A DNA stretch of 64,000 nt, taken from assembly GCA_032191485.1 (NCBI GenBank), contig JAVDOI010000179.1, positions 62,001 through 126,000 of the forward strand, given 5' to 3'. The DNA comes from Leptoclinus maculatus. Lineage: Eukaryota; Chordata; Actinopteri; Perciformes; Stichaeidae. Shown in pieces: positions 14,286 through 25,571 of this stretch. Numbering within the stretch: the stretch's first letter is position 1; every line of letters starts with the position of its first letter. A program made the translations under genes and the position numbers. The notes beneath the pieces are model-generated. The model had not been told where the DNA came from and ran no database searches. It was given only the letters and a program-made list of their open reading frames with translations.

Positions 14286-17207
14286 TTAAAGCTGCAAGCA
14301 GCATTGGCGGGCCCTCGCAACTTCACGCACGTCGAGGGTACTGGCAGGACTCTGGTTGACGCGGCCATGCGTCTCTGTCACCGTCACACACTGCATGCAC
14401 GAGTTGGATGATGTTTCCCGCGTCGACCAGCAGCGTAGCAAGATCACGTTGCCAGGTCTCAAGCCTCAAATGTTTTGAGTGTACCTCCGATACAATCATG
14501 ACTGTAAGCCTGTTAAGATCATTAATGAAATGAATGTGCGTGAATGCGCTTCAGTGTTTGTAACATAACAGACTGTCGGTTTACTGGGATGGGGTTCAAC
14601 TCCCTGCAGTGTCCTGCTGATTGTATTTGGACTTGCATGAAAGTTAACAGAACAGTAGTGTCATTTGCTTTTACTTGAACACTTTAATCTAACACTGTTT
14701 TCATTTTAAGCTCGTCTCTTAACTTTAGATTGTAGTGTGAAGCATTAATTGTAACATTTAACCTGATTCTCATGTAGAAGCTCTGGACAGATCATTTATA
14801 CTAATGCCCACTGACATGGTTTGAGAACCACTGTTATCTAACTTTTGTTCTTCAAGCATCTCAGTATGCACATATTTAGATCAGAGGAGTCTTTTTCTCA
14901 TGGTGTGACCACAAACCCTTTTTAATAAATTCAGTGTTTGGACCGCTGTAATTATCGCATCCTGCTTACGTCCGTGCTAATCAGTAGATGGCGCTATGAC
15001 TATGTGTTAATATTGGCATGCAGAAGTCCTAAAGTCATGACAGTCAACAAGCATGTCAAGTTAGGGACAGTTTTGACAAAGTACAGTTGAGTTACAACAG
15101 CTTGATGGATGATGGTGAACCATCTAAAATGACTGCCACACCATATCCACGTCGTTCGATGAAACCTAAAGCTGTTAGTAACTTTTAATCACTAAGGTCT
15201 TTAGATTGTTCTAACCAAATTCTAAGTTGATCTGATTAATTCCCTAGGAGGAGTTCGTTAAAGTAAAGCACCTGGAAATTGCCAAAAAAACACAGGAAAT
15301 TCATACAAAATAAAAAATTGCTGACTTCCGGTTGGGTTTAGGGCATGGCCCCAAGAGACTTTTATTTAAGTCCATATGTGATACATGTTCCTACCAAATT
15401 TCATACATCTAGGTCAAACATACTGCGAGGGCTGCTTCGTTGAAATTTTGTAGGGGGCGCTATTGAGCCGATTTGCCACTCTGAAGCATTAAAATCACAT
15501 CAGATAACTACATTCAGGATTTTAAATGTGTGTGACAAGTTTGGTTATGTTATGAGCATTTTTAGCCCCTCAAAAACACCTTAATGTTTCATGGCGAAGA
15601 ATGCGTCGCCACGGCGACGGCTTTTCACGAAACAACAAGCTTTGAGTAACTTTTCATCACAAAGGTCTTTAGACTGTTCTGACCAAATTCGAAGTTGATT
15701 CAATTATTTCCCTAGGAGGAGTTCGTTAAAGTGCAGCGCCTGGAAATGACAGAAACGACACTAGAAATTCATAAACAATTCAAAATGGCTGACTTCCGGT
15801 TGGGTTTAGAGCATGGTCCCAAGAGACTTTATTTTAAGTCCACATGTGATACATGTGCCTACCAAAGTTTATACATCTAGGTCAAACATACTGCGAGGGC
15901 TGCTTCTTTGAAATTTTGTAGGGGGCGCTATTGAGCCAATTTGCCACTCTGAAGCATTAAAACCATATTTTGTAACTACATTTTGGGCTTTAAATGTGAA
16001 TGCCAAGTTTGTTTATGTTTCGAGCATTTTTAGCCTCTCAAAATTGCCTTCGTTTTTCACGGCGAAGACTGCGTCGCCACGGCAACGGCGTTCGACGAAA
16101 CATCAAAAGCTTCATGAACTGGCATTATGAACTTCTTACATTTGTGTGGAACTAATTTGATGTTGATCTGATTTACCTGCTAAGAGAAACAAGCCAAAGT
16201 ATAAAGACTTTAACTTACTGTTACCAGTAGGTGGCGCTATGACTATGATTAAAAATTGGCCTGCAGATGTCTTCAGGACTGGAGTCTAATCAAACAAGTG
16301 AAATCTGGTAAAGATCTGATGATGTGGAGTCGAGTTACATCAGTTTATTCGTTCATGGCGAAGGATCGAAATTGGCCGAGCCGCCACGTCGCCGCCCTTC
16401 GACAACTTCTTACAATCTTTTCAATGAAGCATTATCAAGGTCTTAAGGCTTTTCTGACAAAACTTTAGAGGGATCTGAATAATCTGTGAGGAGCAGGATG
16501 TCAAAGAACACAACGTACAACTTCCGGTTGCCACTAGGTGGCGCTATTTTTATGATTCTAAATTCTCATATAGATGTGTTCCGGGTCAGGGTCTTATGAC
16601 ATATGAAAAATGTGGAGCAGATTAGACAATGTACGGCCAAGTTACAACAACTTCCTGTTTGGCGGCGAATGGTGTATCTTTGACGCCACGCCACGGTTAC
16701 ATCGTTTGATAACTTTTTGATCTTTGAGTAACATTTCACTGCCAAGGTCTCAAGAGCATACTGACCAAATCTGCAGTTGATCGGGTTAAATCTCTAGGAG
16801 GAGTTCATTACAGTATGACGCCTTGAAACGGTCCAAAAACGTCATAAAATTCAAAATGGCCGACTTCCTGTTTGGTTTAGTGAAAAGTTCCAAGAGGATT
16901 TTTTGTACGTCCCATCAACTTCCACATACCTACCAAATTTCATACAGCTAGGTGAAACCTAATGTTGGGGCTACTCAATAGGGGGCGCTAGCGAGCCAAT
17001 ATTTCATACCGCGGCTGGACACCCCAATCAGACTGCAATTTTCGAAAATTCTGGCTTGCGTGCCAAATTTCGCAACATTTCCAGTTTCCCAAGCTCCTCT
17101 TTTTTGCGACGAAACTGGTACGATAATAATAATAAGAATAATAAACATTACAAATACAATAGGTCCTCGTACCGACTACGTCGGAGCTCGGGCCCTAATA
17201 ATAATAA
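14286..17207 (+). repeat. Array 1 copy 5
   Basis: About 2922 bp with one hairpin module at about 17133-17197. CTCF-core matches lie at 16224-16237 and 16531-16544. It shares private variants with copy 7, for example AAACCTAATGTTGG near 16955. Confidence 0.9.
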
Positions 17208-20063
17208 TTAAAGCTGCAAGCAGCATTGGCGGGCCCTCGCAACTTCACGCACGTTGAGGGTACTGGCGGGACTGTGGTTGACGCGGCCGTGCGTTTCTGT
17301 GACCGTCACACACTACGTGCACGAGTTGGATGATGTTTCCCGCGTCGACCAGCAGCGTAGCAAGATCACGTTGCCAGGTCTCAAGCCTCAAATGTTTTGA
17401 GTGTACCTCCGATACAATCATGAATGTAAGCCTGTTAAGATCATTAATGAAATGAATGTGCGTGAATGCGCTTCAGTGTTTGTAACATAACAGACTGTCG
17501 GTTTACTGGGATGGGGTTCAACTCCCTGCAGTGTCCTGCTGATTGTATTTGGACTTGCATGAAAGTTAACAGAACAGTAGTGTCATTTGCTTTTACTTGA
17601 ACACTTTAATCTAACACTGTTTTCATTTTAAGCTCGTCTCTTAACTTTAGATTGTAGTGTGAAGCATTCATTGTAACATTTAACCTGATTCTCATGTAGA
17701 AGCTCTGGACAGATCATTTATACTAATGCCCACTGACATGGTTTGAGAACCACTGTTATCTAACTTTTGTTCTTCAAGCATCTCAGTATGCACATATTTA
17801 GATCAGAGGAGTCTTTTTCTCATGGTGTGACCACAAACCCTTTTTAATAAATTCAGTGTTTGGACCGCAGTAATTATCGAATCCTGCTTACGTCCGTGCT
17901 TATCAGTAGGTGGCGCTATGACTATGTGTTAATATTGGCATGCAGAAGTCCTAAAGTCATGACAGTCAACAAGCATGTCAAGTTAGGGACAGTTTTGACA
18001 AAGTACAGTCGAGTTACAACAGCTTGATGGATGATGGTGAACCATCTAAAATGACTGCCACACCATATCCACGTCGTTCGATGAAACCTAAAGCTGTTAG
18101 TAACTTTTAATCACTAAGGTCTTTAGATTGTTCTAACCAAATTCTAAGTTGATCTGATTAATTCCCTAGGAGGAGTTCGTTAAAGTAAAGCACCTGGAAA
18201 TTGCCAAAAAAACACAGGAAATTCATACAAAATTAAAGATTGCTGACTTCCGGTTGGGTTTAGGGCATGGCCCCAAGAGACTTTTATTTAAGTCCATATG
18301 TGATACATGTTCCTACCAAATTTTATACATCTAGGTCAAACATACTGCAAGGGCTGCTTCTTTGAAATTTCGTAGGGGGCGCTATTCAGCCAATTTGCCA
18401 CTCTGAAGCATTAAAGTCACATCAGATAACTACATTAACGATTTTCAATGTGTGTGACAAGTTTGGTTATGTTATGAGCATTTCTAGCCCCTCAAAAACA
18501 CCTTAATTTTTCATGGCGAAGAATGCGTAGCCACGGCGACGGCTTTTCACGAAACAACAAGCTTTGAGTAACTTTTCATCACAAAGGTCTTTAGACTATA
18601 GTGACCAAATTTGAAGTTGATCTGATTAATTCCCTAGGAGGAGTTCGTTAAAATACAGCGCCTGGAAATGACAAAAACAACACTAGAAATTCATAAAGAA
18701 TTCAAAATGGCTGACTTCCGGTTGGGTTTAGAGCATGGTCCCAAGAGACTTTATTGTAAGCCCACATGTGATACATGTGCCTACCAAATTTTATACATCT
18801 AGGTCAAACATACTGCGAGGGCTGCTTCTTTGAAATTTTGTAGGGGGCGCTATTGAGCCAATTTGCCACTCTGAAGCATTACAACCATATTGTGTAACTA
18901 CATTTTGGGCTTTGAATGTGAATGCCAAGTTTGATTATGTTTCGAGCATTTTTAGCCTCTCAAAATTGCCTTCGTTTTTCACGGTGAAGACTGCGTCGCC
19001 ACGGCAACGGCGTTCGACGAAACATCAAAAGCTTCATGAACTGGCATTATGAACTTCTTACATTTGTGTGGAACTAATTTGATGTTGATCTGATTTACCT
19101 GCTAAGAGAAACAAGCCAAAGTATAAAGACTTTAACTTACTGTTACCAGTAGGTGGCGCTATGACTATGATTCAAAATTGACCTGTGGATGTCTTCAAGA
19201 CTGGAGTCTAATCAAACAAGTGAAATCTGGTAAAGATCTGATGATGTGGAGTCGAGTTACATCAATCTATTCGTTCATGGCGAAGGATCAAAATTCGCCG
19301 AGCCGCCACGTCGCCGCCCTTCGACAACTTTTTACAATCTTCTCAATAAAACATTATCAAGGTCTTAAGGCTTTTCTGACAAAACTTTAGAGGGATCTGA
19401 ATAATCTGTGAGGAGCAGGATGTCAAAGAACACAACGTACAACTTCCGGTTGCCACTAGGTGGCGCTGTTATTATGATTCTAAATTCTCATATAGATGTG
19501 TTCCGGGTCAGGGTCTTATGATATATGAAAAATGTGGAGCAGATTAGACAATGTACGGCCAAGTTACAACAACTTCCTGTTTGGCGGCGAATGGTGTATC
19601 TTTGACGCCACGCCACGGTTACATCGTTCGATAACTTTTTGATCTTTGAGTAACATTTCACTGCCAAGGTCTCAAGAGCATACTGACCAAATCTGCAGTT
19701 GATCGGGTTAAATCTCTAGGAGGAGTTCATTACAGTATGACGCCTTGAAACGGTCCAAAAACGTCATAAAATTAAAAATGGCCGACTTCCTGTTTGGTTT
19801 AGTGAAAAGTTCCAAGAGGATTTTTTGTACGTCCCATCAACTTCCACATACCTACCAAATTTCATACAGCTAGGTGAAACCTGGTGTTGGGGCTACTCAA
19901 CAGGGGGCGCTATCGAGCCAATATTTCATACCGCGGCTCGACACCCCAATCAGAATGCAATTTTCGCAAATTCTGGCTTGCGTGCCAAATTTCGCAACAT
20001 TTCCAGTTTCCCAAGCTCCTCTTTTTTGCGACGAAACTGGTACGATAATAATAATAAGAATAA
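17208..20063 (+). repeat. Array 1 copy 6
   Basis: About 2856 bp with no hairpin module. CTCF-core matches lie at 19146-19159 and 19453-19466. It resembles copy 3 near 18380. Confidence 0.9.
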
Positions 20064-23000
20064 TTAAAGCTGCAAGCAGCATTGGCGGGCCCTCGCAACT
20101 TCACGCACGTCGAGGGTACTGGCGGGACTGTGGTTGACGCGGCCGTGCGTTTCTGTGACCGTCACACACTGCGTGCACGAGTTGGATGATGTTTCCCGCG
20201 TCGACCAGCAGCGTAGCAAGATCACGTTGCCAGGTCTCAAGCCTCAAATGTTTTGAGTGTACCTCCGATACAATCATGAATGTAAGCCTGTTAAGATCAT
20301 TAATGAAATGAATGTGCGTGAATGCGCTTCAGTGTTTGTAACATAACAGACTGTCGGTTTACTGCGATGGGGTTCAACTCCCTGCAGTGTCCTGCTGATT
20401 GTATTTGGACTTGCATGAAAGTTAACAGAACAGTAGTGTCATTTGCTTTTACTTGAACACTTTAATCTAACACTGTTTTCATTTTAAGCTCGTCTCTTAA
20501 CTTTAGATTGTAGTGTGAAGCATTCATTGTAACATTTAACCTGATTCTCATGTAGAAGCTCTGGACAGATCATTTATACTAATGCCCACTGACATGGTTT
20601 GAGAACCACTGTTATCTAACTTTTGTTCTTCAAGCATCTCAGTATGCACATATTTAGATCAGAGGAGTCTTTTTCTCATGGTGTGACCACAAACCCTTTT
20701 TAATAAATTCAGTGTTTGGACCGCAGTAATTATCGAATCCTGCTTACGTCCGTGCTTATCAGTAGGTGGCGCTATGACTATGTGTTAATATTGGCATGCA
20801 GAAGTCCTAAAGTCATGACAGTCAACAAGCATGTCAAGTTAGGGACAGTTTTGACAAAGTACAGTCGAGTTACAACAGCTTGATGGATGATGGTGAACCA
20901 TCTAAAATGACTGCCACACCATATCCACGTCGTTCGATGAAACCTAAAGCTGTTAGTAACTTTTAATCACTAAGGTCTTTAGATTGTTCTAACCAAATTC
21001 TAAGTTGATCTGATTAATTCCCTAGGAGGAGTTCGTTAAAGTAAAGCACCTGGAAATTGCCAAAAAAACACAGGAAATTCATACAAAATAAAAAATTGCT
21101 GACTTCCGGTTGGGTTTAGGGCATGGCCCCAAGAGACTTTTATTTAAGTCCATATGTGATACATGTTCCTACCAAATTTCATACATCTAGGTCAAACATA
21201 CTGCGAGGGCTGCTTCGTTGAAATTTTGTAGGGGGCGCTATTGAGCCGATTTGCCACTCTGAAGCATTAAAATCACATCAGATAACTACATTCAGGATTT
21301 TAAATGTGTGTGACAAGTTTAGTTATGTTATGAGCATTTTTAGCCCCTCAAAAACACCTTAATGTTTCATGGCGAAGAATGCGTCGCCACGGCGACGGCT
21401 TTTCACGAAACAACAAGCTTTGAGTAACTTTTCATCACAAAGGTCTTTAGATTGTTCTGACCAAATTCGAAGTTGATTCAATTATTTCCCTAGGAGGAGT
21501 TCGTTAAAGTGCAGCGCCTGGAAATGACAGAAACGACACTAGAAATTCATAAACAATTCAAAATGGCTGACTTCCGGTTGGGTTTAGAGCATGGTCCCAA
21601 GAGACTTTATTTTAAGTCCACATGTGATACATGTGCCTACCAAAGTTTATACATCTAGGTCAAACATACTGCGAGGGCTGCTTCTTTGAAATTTTGTAGG
21701 GGGCGCTATTGAGCCAATTTGCCACTCTGAAGCATTAAAACCATATTTTGTAACTACATTTTGGGCTTTAAATGTGAATGCCAAGTTTGTTTATGTTTCG
21801 AGCATTTTTAGCCTCTCAAAATTGCCTTCGTTTTTCACGGCGAAGACTGCGTCGCCACGGCAACGGCGTTCGACGAAACATCAAAAGCTTCATGAACTGG
21901 CATTATGAACTTCTTACATTTGTGTGGAACTAATTTGATGTTGATCTGATTTACCTGCTAAGAGAAACAAGCCAAAGTATAAAGACTTTAACTTACTGTT
22001 ACCAGTAGGTGGCGCTATGACTATGATTAAAAATTGACCTGCGGATGTCTTCAAGACTGGAGTCTAATCAAACAAGTGAAATATGGTAAAGATCTGATGA
22101 TGTGGAGTCGAGTTACATCAGTTTATTCGTTCATGGCAAAGGATCGAAATTGGCCGAGCCGCCACGTCGCCGCCCTTCGACAACTTCTTACAATCTTTTC
22201 AATGAAGCATTATCAAGGTCTTAAGGCTTTTCTGACAAAACTTTAGAGGGATCTGAATAATCTGTGAGGAGCAGGATGTCAAAGAACACAACGTACAACT
22301 TCCGGTTGCCACTAGGTGGCGCTATTTTTATGATTCTAAATTCTCATATAGATGTGTTCCGGGTCAGGGTCTTATGACATATGAAAAATGTGGAGCAGAT
22401 TAGACAATGTACGGCCAAGTTACAACAACTTCCTGTTTGGCGGCGAATGGTGTATCTTTGACGCCACGCCACGGTTACATCGTTCGATAACTTTTTGATC
22501 TTTGAGTAACATTTCACTGCCAAGGTCTCAAGAGCATACTGACCAAATCTGCAGTTGATCGGGTTAAATCTCTAGGAGGAGTTCATTACAGTATGACGCC
22601 TTGAAACGGTCCAAAAACGTCATAAAATTCAAAATGGCCGACTTCCTGTTTGGTTTAGTGAAAAGTTCCAAGAGGATTTTTTGTACGTCCCATCAACTTC
22701 CACATACCTACCAAATTTCATACAGCTAGGTGAAACCTAATGTTGGGGCTACTCAATAGGGGGCGCTAGCGAGCCAATATTTCATACCGCGGCTGGACAC
22801 CCCAATCAGACTGCAATTTTCGAAAATTCTGGCTTGCGTGCCAAATTTCGCAACATTTCCAGTTTCCCAAGCTCCTCTTTTTTGCGACGAAACTGGTACG
22901 ATAATAATAATAAGAATAATAAACATTACAAATACAATAGGTCCTCGTACCGACTACGTCGGAGCTCGGGCCCTAATAAACATTACAAATACAATAGGTC

Positions 23001-23100
23001 CTCGTACCGACTACGTCGGAGCTCGGGCCCTAATAATAATAATAAACATTACAAATACAATAGGTCCTCGTACCGACTACGTCGGAGCTCGGGCCCTAAT
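20064..23100 (+). repeat. Array 1 copy 7 (last)
   Basis: About 3037 bp, ending in three hairpin modules and abutting array 2 directly. CTCF-core matches lie at 22002-22015 and 22309-22322. It is a sister of copy 5. Confidence 0.9.
22921..23098 (+). repeat. Triplicated hairpin module in TAA microsatellite
   Basis: Three copies of a roughly 55-bp module begin with AAACATTACAAATAC and end with CTCGGGCCC, separated by TAA-type triplets. Each contains CCGAC-TAC-GTCGG, a 5-bp perfect stem with a 3-nt loop, which extends into a longer imperfect stem to GGTCC/GGGCC. Other joins carry 2, 2, 1 or no copies. Confidence 0.85.
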
Positions 23101-23169
23101 TAACATTTATTGTAGTCGTCATTATATACATATGAAATGTAACCTCTGCATTTAACCAATCTCTAGCAT

Positions 23170-23272
23170 ATTTAGCGCAGTGGTCTGGGTTTAGTGTCTT
23201 GCTCAGGTACACTTCAGCACAGGACATGTAGCAGCCAAGGATGGAACCCTCTCTACCCAATGAGCCACGGTA
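23170..23272 (-). mobile_element. tRNA-derived SINE-like fragment inside block A (representative)
   Basis: Read on the minus strand, the segment has GTGGCTCATTGGGTAGAG, then a B-box-like GGTTCCATCC, then a stretch reading GAGCAAGACACTAAACCC. This order is typical of tRNA-derived fish SINEs of the V-SINE/AFC type: tRNA head followed by a conserved CAAGACACT-type core. It recurs in each A block, so the array amplified after the SINE landed. The family is assigned from memory of such elements; an alignment would settle it. Confidence 0.55.
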
Positions 23273-23381
23273 TTTATCATCACACAGTTGTAAAAATTGG
23301 TTGTAGAATGGAAAAACAACAACTCCACAGAGGACAGCTGGACAGCTCTGAGGTAGGACGCAACATATTTGATGAACTGCA

Positions 23382-23818
23382 TCAGATATGCTACTGGTTT
23401 ACACGACAGGAGTTTGGTGCGAGTATCTTACCACAGCATCCTACATCGGACACACCGGAAGCCTGAAGTGAGCTCTGAAGCAGACTGGTGCAGACTTCCT
23501 GCCCCCAGGTAGTAGCTGGCTTCTCGGAGCCAATGCTGACGGTGAGCATTTGAACTGTGCGGAAGACTCAGTCGCGCTCTTGAGTCCTGCATGGTTATAG
23601 GTCGCTGTGTGGCTCATTGGTCTTTGTGTGGGGCAAGCCACAGGCTGCCGTCAGCAGAGTGTAAAGATGGTCGTCCAGTCTTCAATGCTACCTGGGGGAA
23701 GGAAGTCTGCACCAGTCTGCCTCAGAGCTCACTTCAGGCTTCCAGTGTGTCCGATGTAGGATGATGGGGTAAGATACTCTCACCAAACTCCTGTCGTGTA
23801 AACCAGTAGCATATCTGA
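23382..23818. repeat. Foldback (131-bp inverted repeats) in block A (representative)
   Basis: The arm 23382-23512 (starting TCAGATATGCTACTGG) is the reverse complement of 23688-23818 (ending CATATCTGA), with about six or seven mismatches over 131 bp and a 175-bp loop. The structure recurs in every full A block. No target duplication is clear at its edges. It may be a former foldback or MITE-type element or an inverted duplication. Confidence 0.85.
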
Positions 23819-24100
23819 CCTGTAACATTGGATTCAGAATAGATTTTGTCCGTTAGCACTTTTCGTAATTTGGCTTAGAATGTTTGGTGCCACTATAATA
23901 ATTTAAGGATTACCTAATCCCTCCTTGAATATCAAATCGTTAACATTGATTATTTACTGAGAGTTAAGTACAGTAAAACTTAGAGAGCTTTGCTTATAGG
24001 AGGGATATTTTGAAATACAGTATTTATAATCATACAGTTGTAAAATAATTAACTAACTACCGGTATGTAAAATGTTGGGATTTACTCTAACATCGTTATA

Positions 24101-24138
24101 TCTGGACCCTGGTCTTGCCGCTGCCGTAGTTCTGTCAT
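24101..24138 (+). repeat. LINE 3'-UTR-like stretch in block B (representative)
   Basis: This stretch, ending CTGCCGTAGTTCTGTCAT, closely matches the window's LINE 3' UTR at 46695-46733, with a few substitutions and one indel. It recurs in each B block at the same place. Confidence 0.5.
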
Positions 24139-24628
24139 ATGCATGCTTAGATTCCATGGCTTCTTTTCTTGGACCAATGCTGACGGTGAGCGTTTGAACT
24201 GTCGGGGAGAGACAGTCGCGTCTCTTAAGTCCTGCATGGTGAAATGTGCTGTGTTGGGCAATGCTGTCAGTGTTGATAGAGGGCGGTCAGTCTTCTTCCT
24301 GTAGTATGTCATCTGCCAGTCTGCGTTAGGGTACTTCCGGTGTCCGATGTAGGATGATGGGGTAAGATACTCTCACCAAACTCCTGTTGTGTAAACCAGT
24401 AGCATATCTGACCTGTAACATTGGATTCAGAATAGATTTTGTCCGTTAGCACTTTTCGTAATTTGGCTTAGAATGTTTGGTGCCACTATAATAATTTAAG
24501 GATTACCTAATCCCTCCTTGAATATCAAATCGTTAACATTGATTATTTACTTAGTAGAATATGAAAGAACTTGGCTTACAGGAGAGAAAGGGAAATGTAT
24601 ACATCTTTATTTAAAAAATATAATGAAT

Positions 24629-25571
24629 TAACATTTATTGTAGTCGTCATTATATACATATGAAATGTAACCTCTGCATTTAACCAATCTCTAGCATATT
24701 TAGCGCAGTGGGCTGGGTTTAGTGTCTTGCTCGGGTACACTTCAGCACAGGACATGTAGCAGCCAAGGATGGAACCCTCTCTACCCAATGAGCCACGGTA
24801 TTTATCATCACACAGTTGTAAAAATTGGTTGTAGAATGGAAAAACAACAACTCCACAGAGGACAGCTGGACAGCTCTGAGGCTCTGAGGTAGGACGCAAC
24901 ATATTTGATGAACTGCATCAGATATGCTACTGGTTTACACGACAGGAGTTTGGTGCGAGTATCTTACCACAGCATCCTACATCGGACACACCGGAAGCCT
25001 GAAGTGAGCTCTGAAGCAGACTGGTGCAGACTTCCTGCCCCCAGGTAGTAGCTGGCTTCTCGGAGCCAATGCTGACGGTGAGCGTTTGAACTGTGCGGAA
25101 GACTCAGTCGCGCTCTTGAGTCCTGCATGGTTATAGGTCGCTGTGTGGCTTATTGGTCTTTGTGTGGGGCAAGCCACAGGCTGCTGTCAGCAGAGTGTAA
25201 AGATGGTCGTCCAGTCTTCAATGCTACCTGGGGGAAGGAAGTCTGCACCAGTCTGCCTCAGAGCTCACTTCAGGCTTCCAGTGTGTCCGATGTAGGATGA
25301 TGGGGTAAGATACTCTCACCAAACTCCTGTCGTGTAAACCAGTAGCATATCTGACCTGTAACATTGGATTCAGAATAGATTTTGTCCGTTAGCACTTTTC
25401 GTAATTTGGCTTAGTAGGTTTGGTGCCACTATAATAATTTAAGGATTACCTAATCCCTCCTTGAATATCAAATCGTTAACATTGATTATTTACTTAGTAG
25501 AATATGAAAGAACTTAGCTTACAGGAGAGAAAGGGAAATGTATACATCTTTATTTAAAAAATATAATGAAT
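24629..25571 (+). repeat. Array 2 unit 2 (A only)
   Basis: A 943-bp unit without B. It carries a short GCTCTGAG-type duplication near 24873-24890 that is absent from unit 1. Confidence 0.85.

Larger units (their letters stand above)
1..23100 (+). repeat. Tandem array 1: 2.85-3.04 kb satellite unit, eight copies
   Basis: The same sequence recurs head-to-tail, with the landmark TTAAAGCTGCAAGCAGC at 2611, 5461, 8467, 11314, 14286, 17208 and 20064. The copies are very similar, and the first is cut by the window edge. Most of the length differences lie in a TAA-rich segment at the unit join. Inside a unit, six degenerate modules each carry a GGCGCT core; in copy 0 they are near 461, 925, 1396, 1703, 2011 and 2451. 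The sequence looks like an abundant fish interspersed family that has become tandem; I cannot assign its transposon class. Short open frames recur at the same place in every unit, differ by scattered substitutions and match no protein I know, so I do not call genes. Confidence 0.95.
23101..24628 (+). repeat. Array 2 unit 1 (AB)
   Basis: A 1528-bp unit; the B-specific marker CTGAGAGTTAAG is at about 23958. Confidence 0.85.

Noticed and set aside
1731..22246. Recurring 66-74 codon open frames in every unit of array 1
   Set aside because: They repeat because the DNA repeats. They contain scattered replacement changes, extend or shorten between copies, lack domains and overlap the GGCGCT modules.
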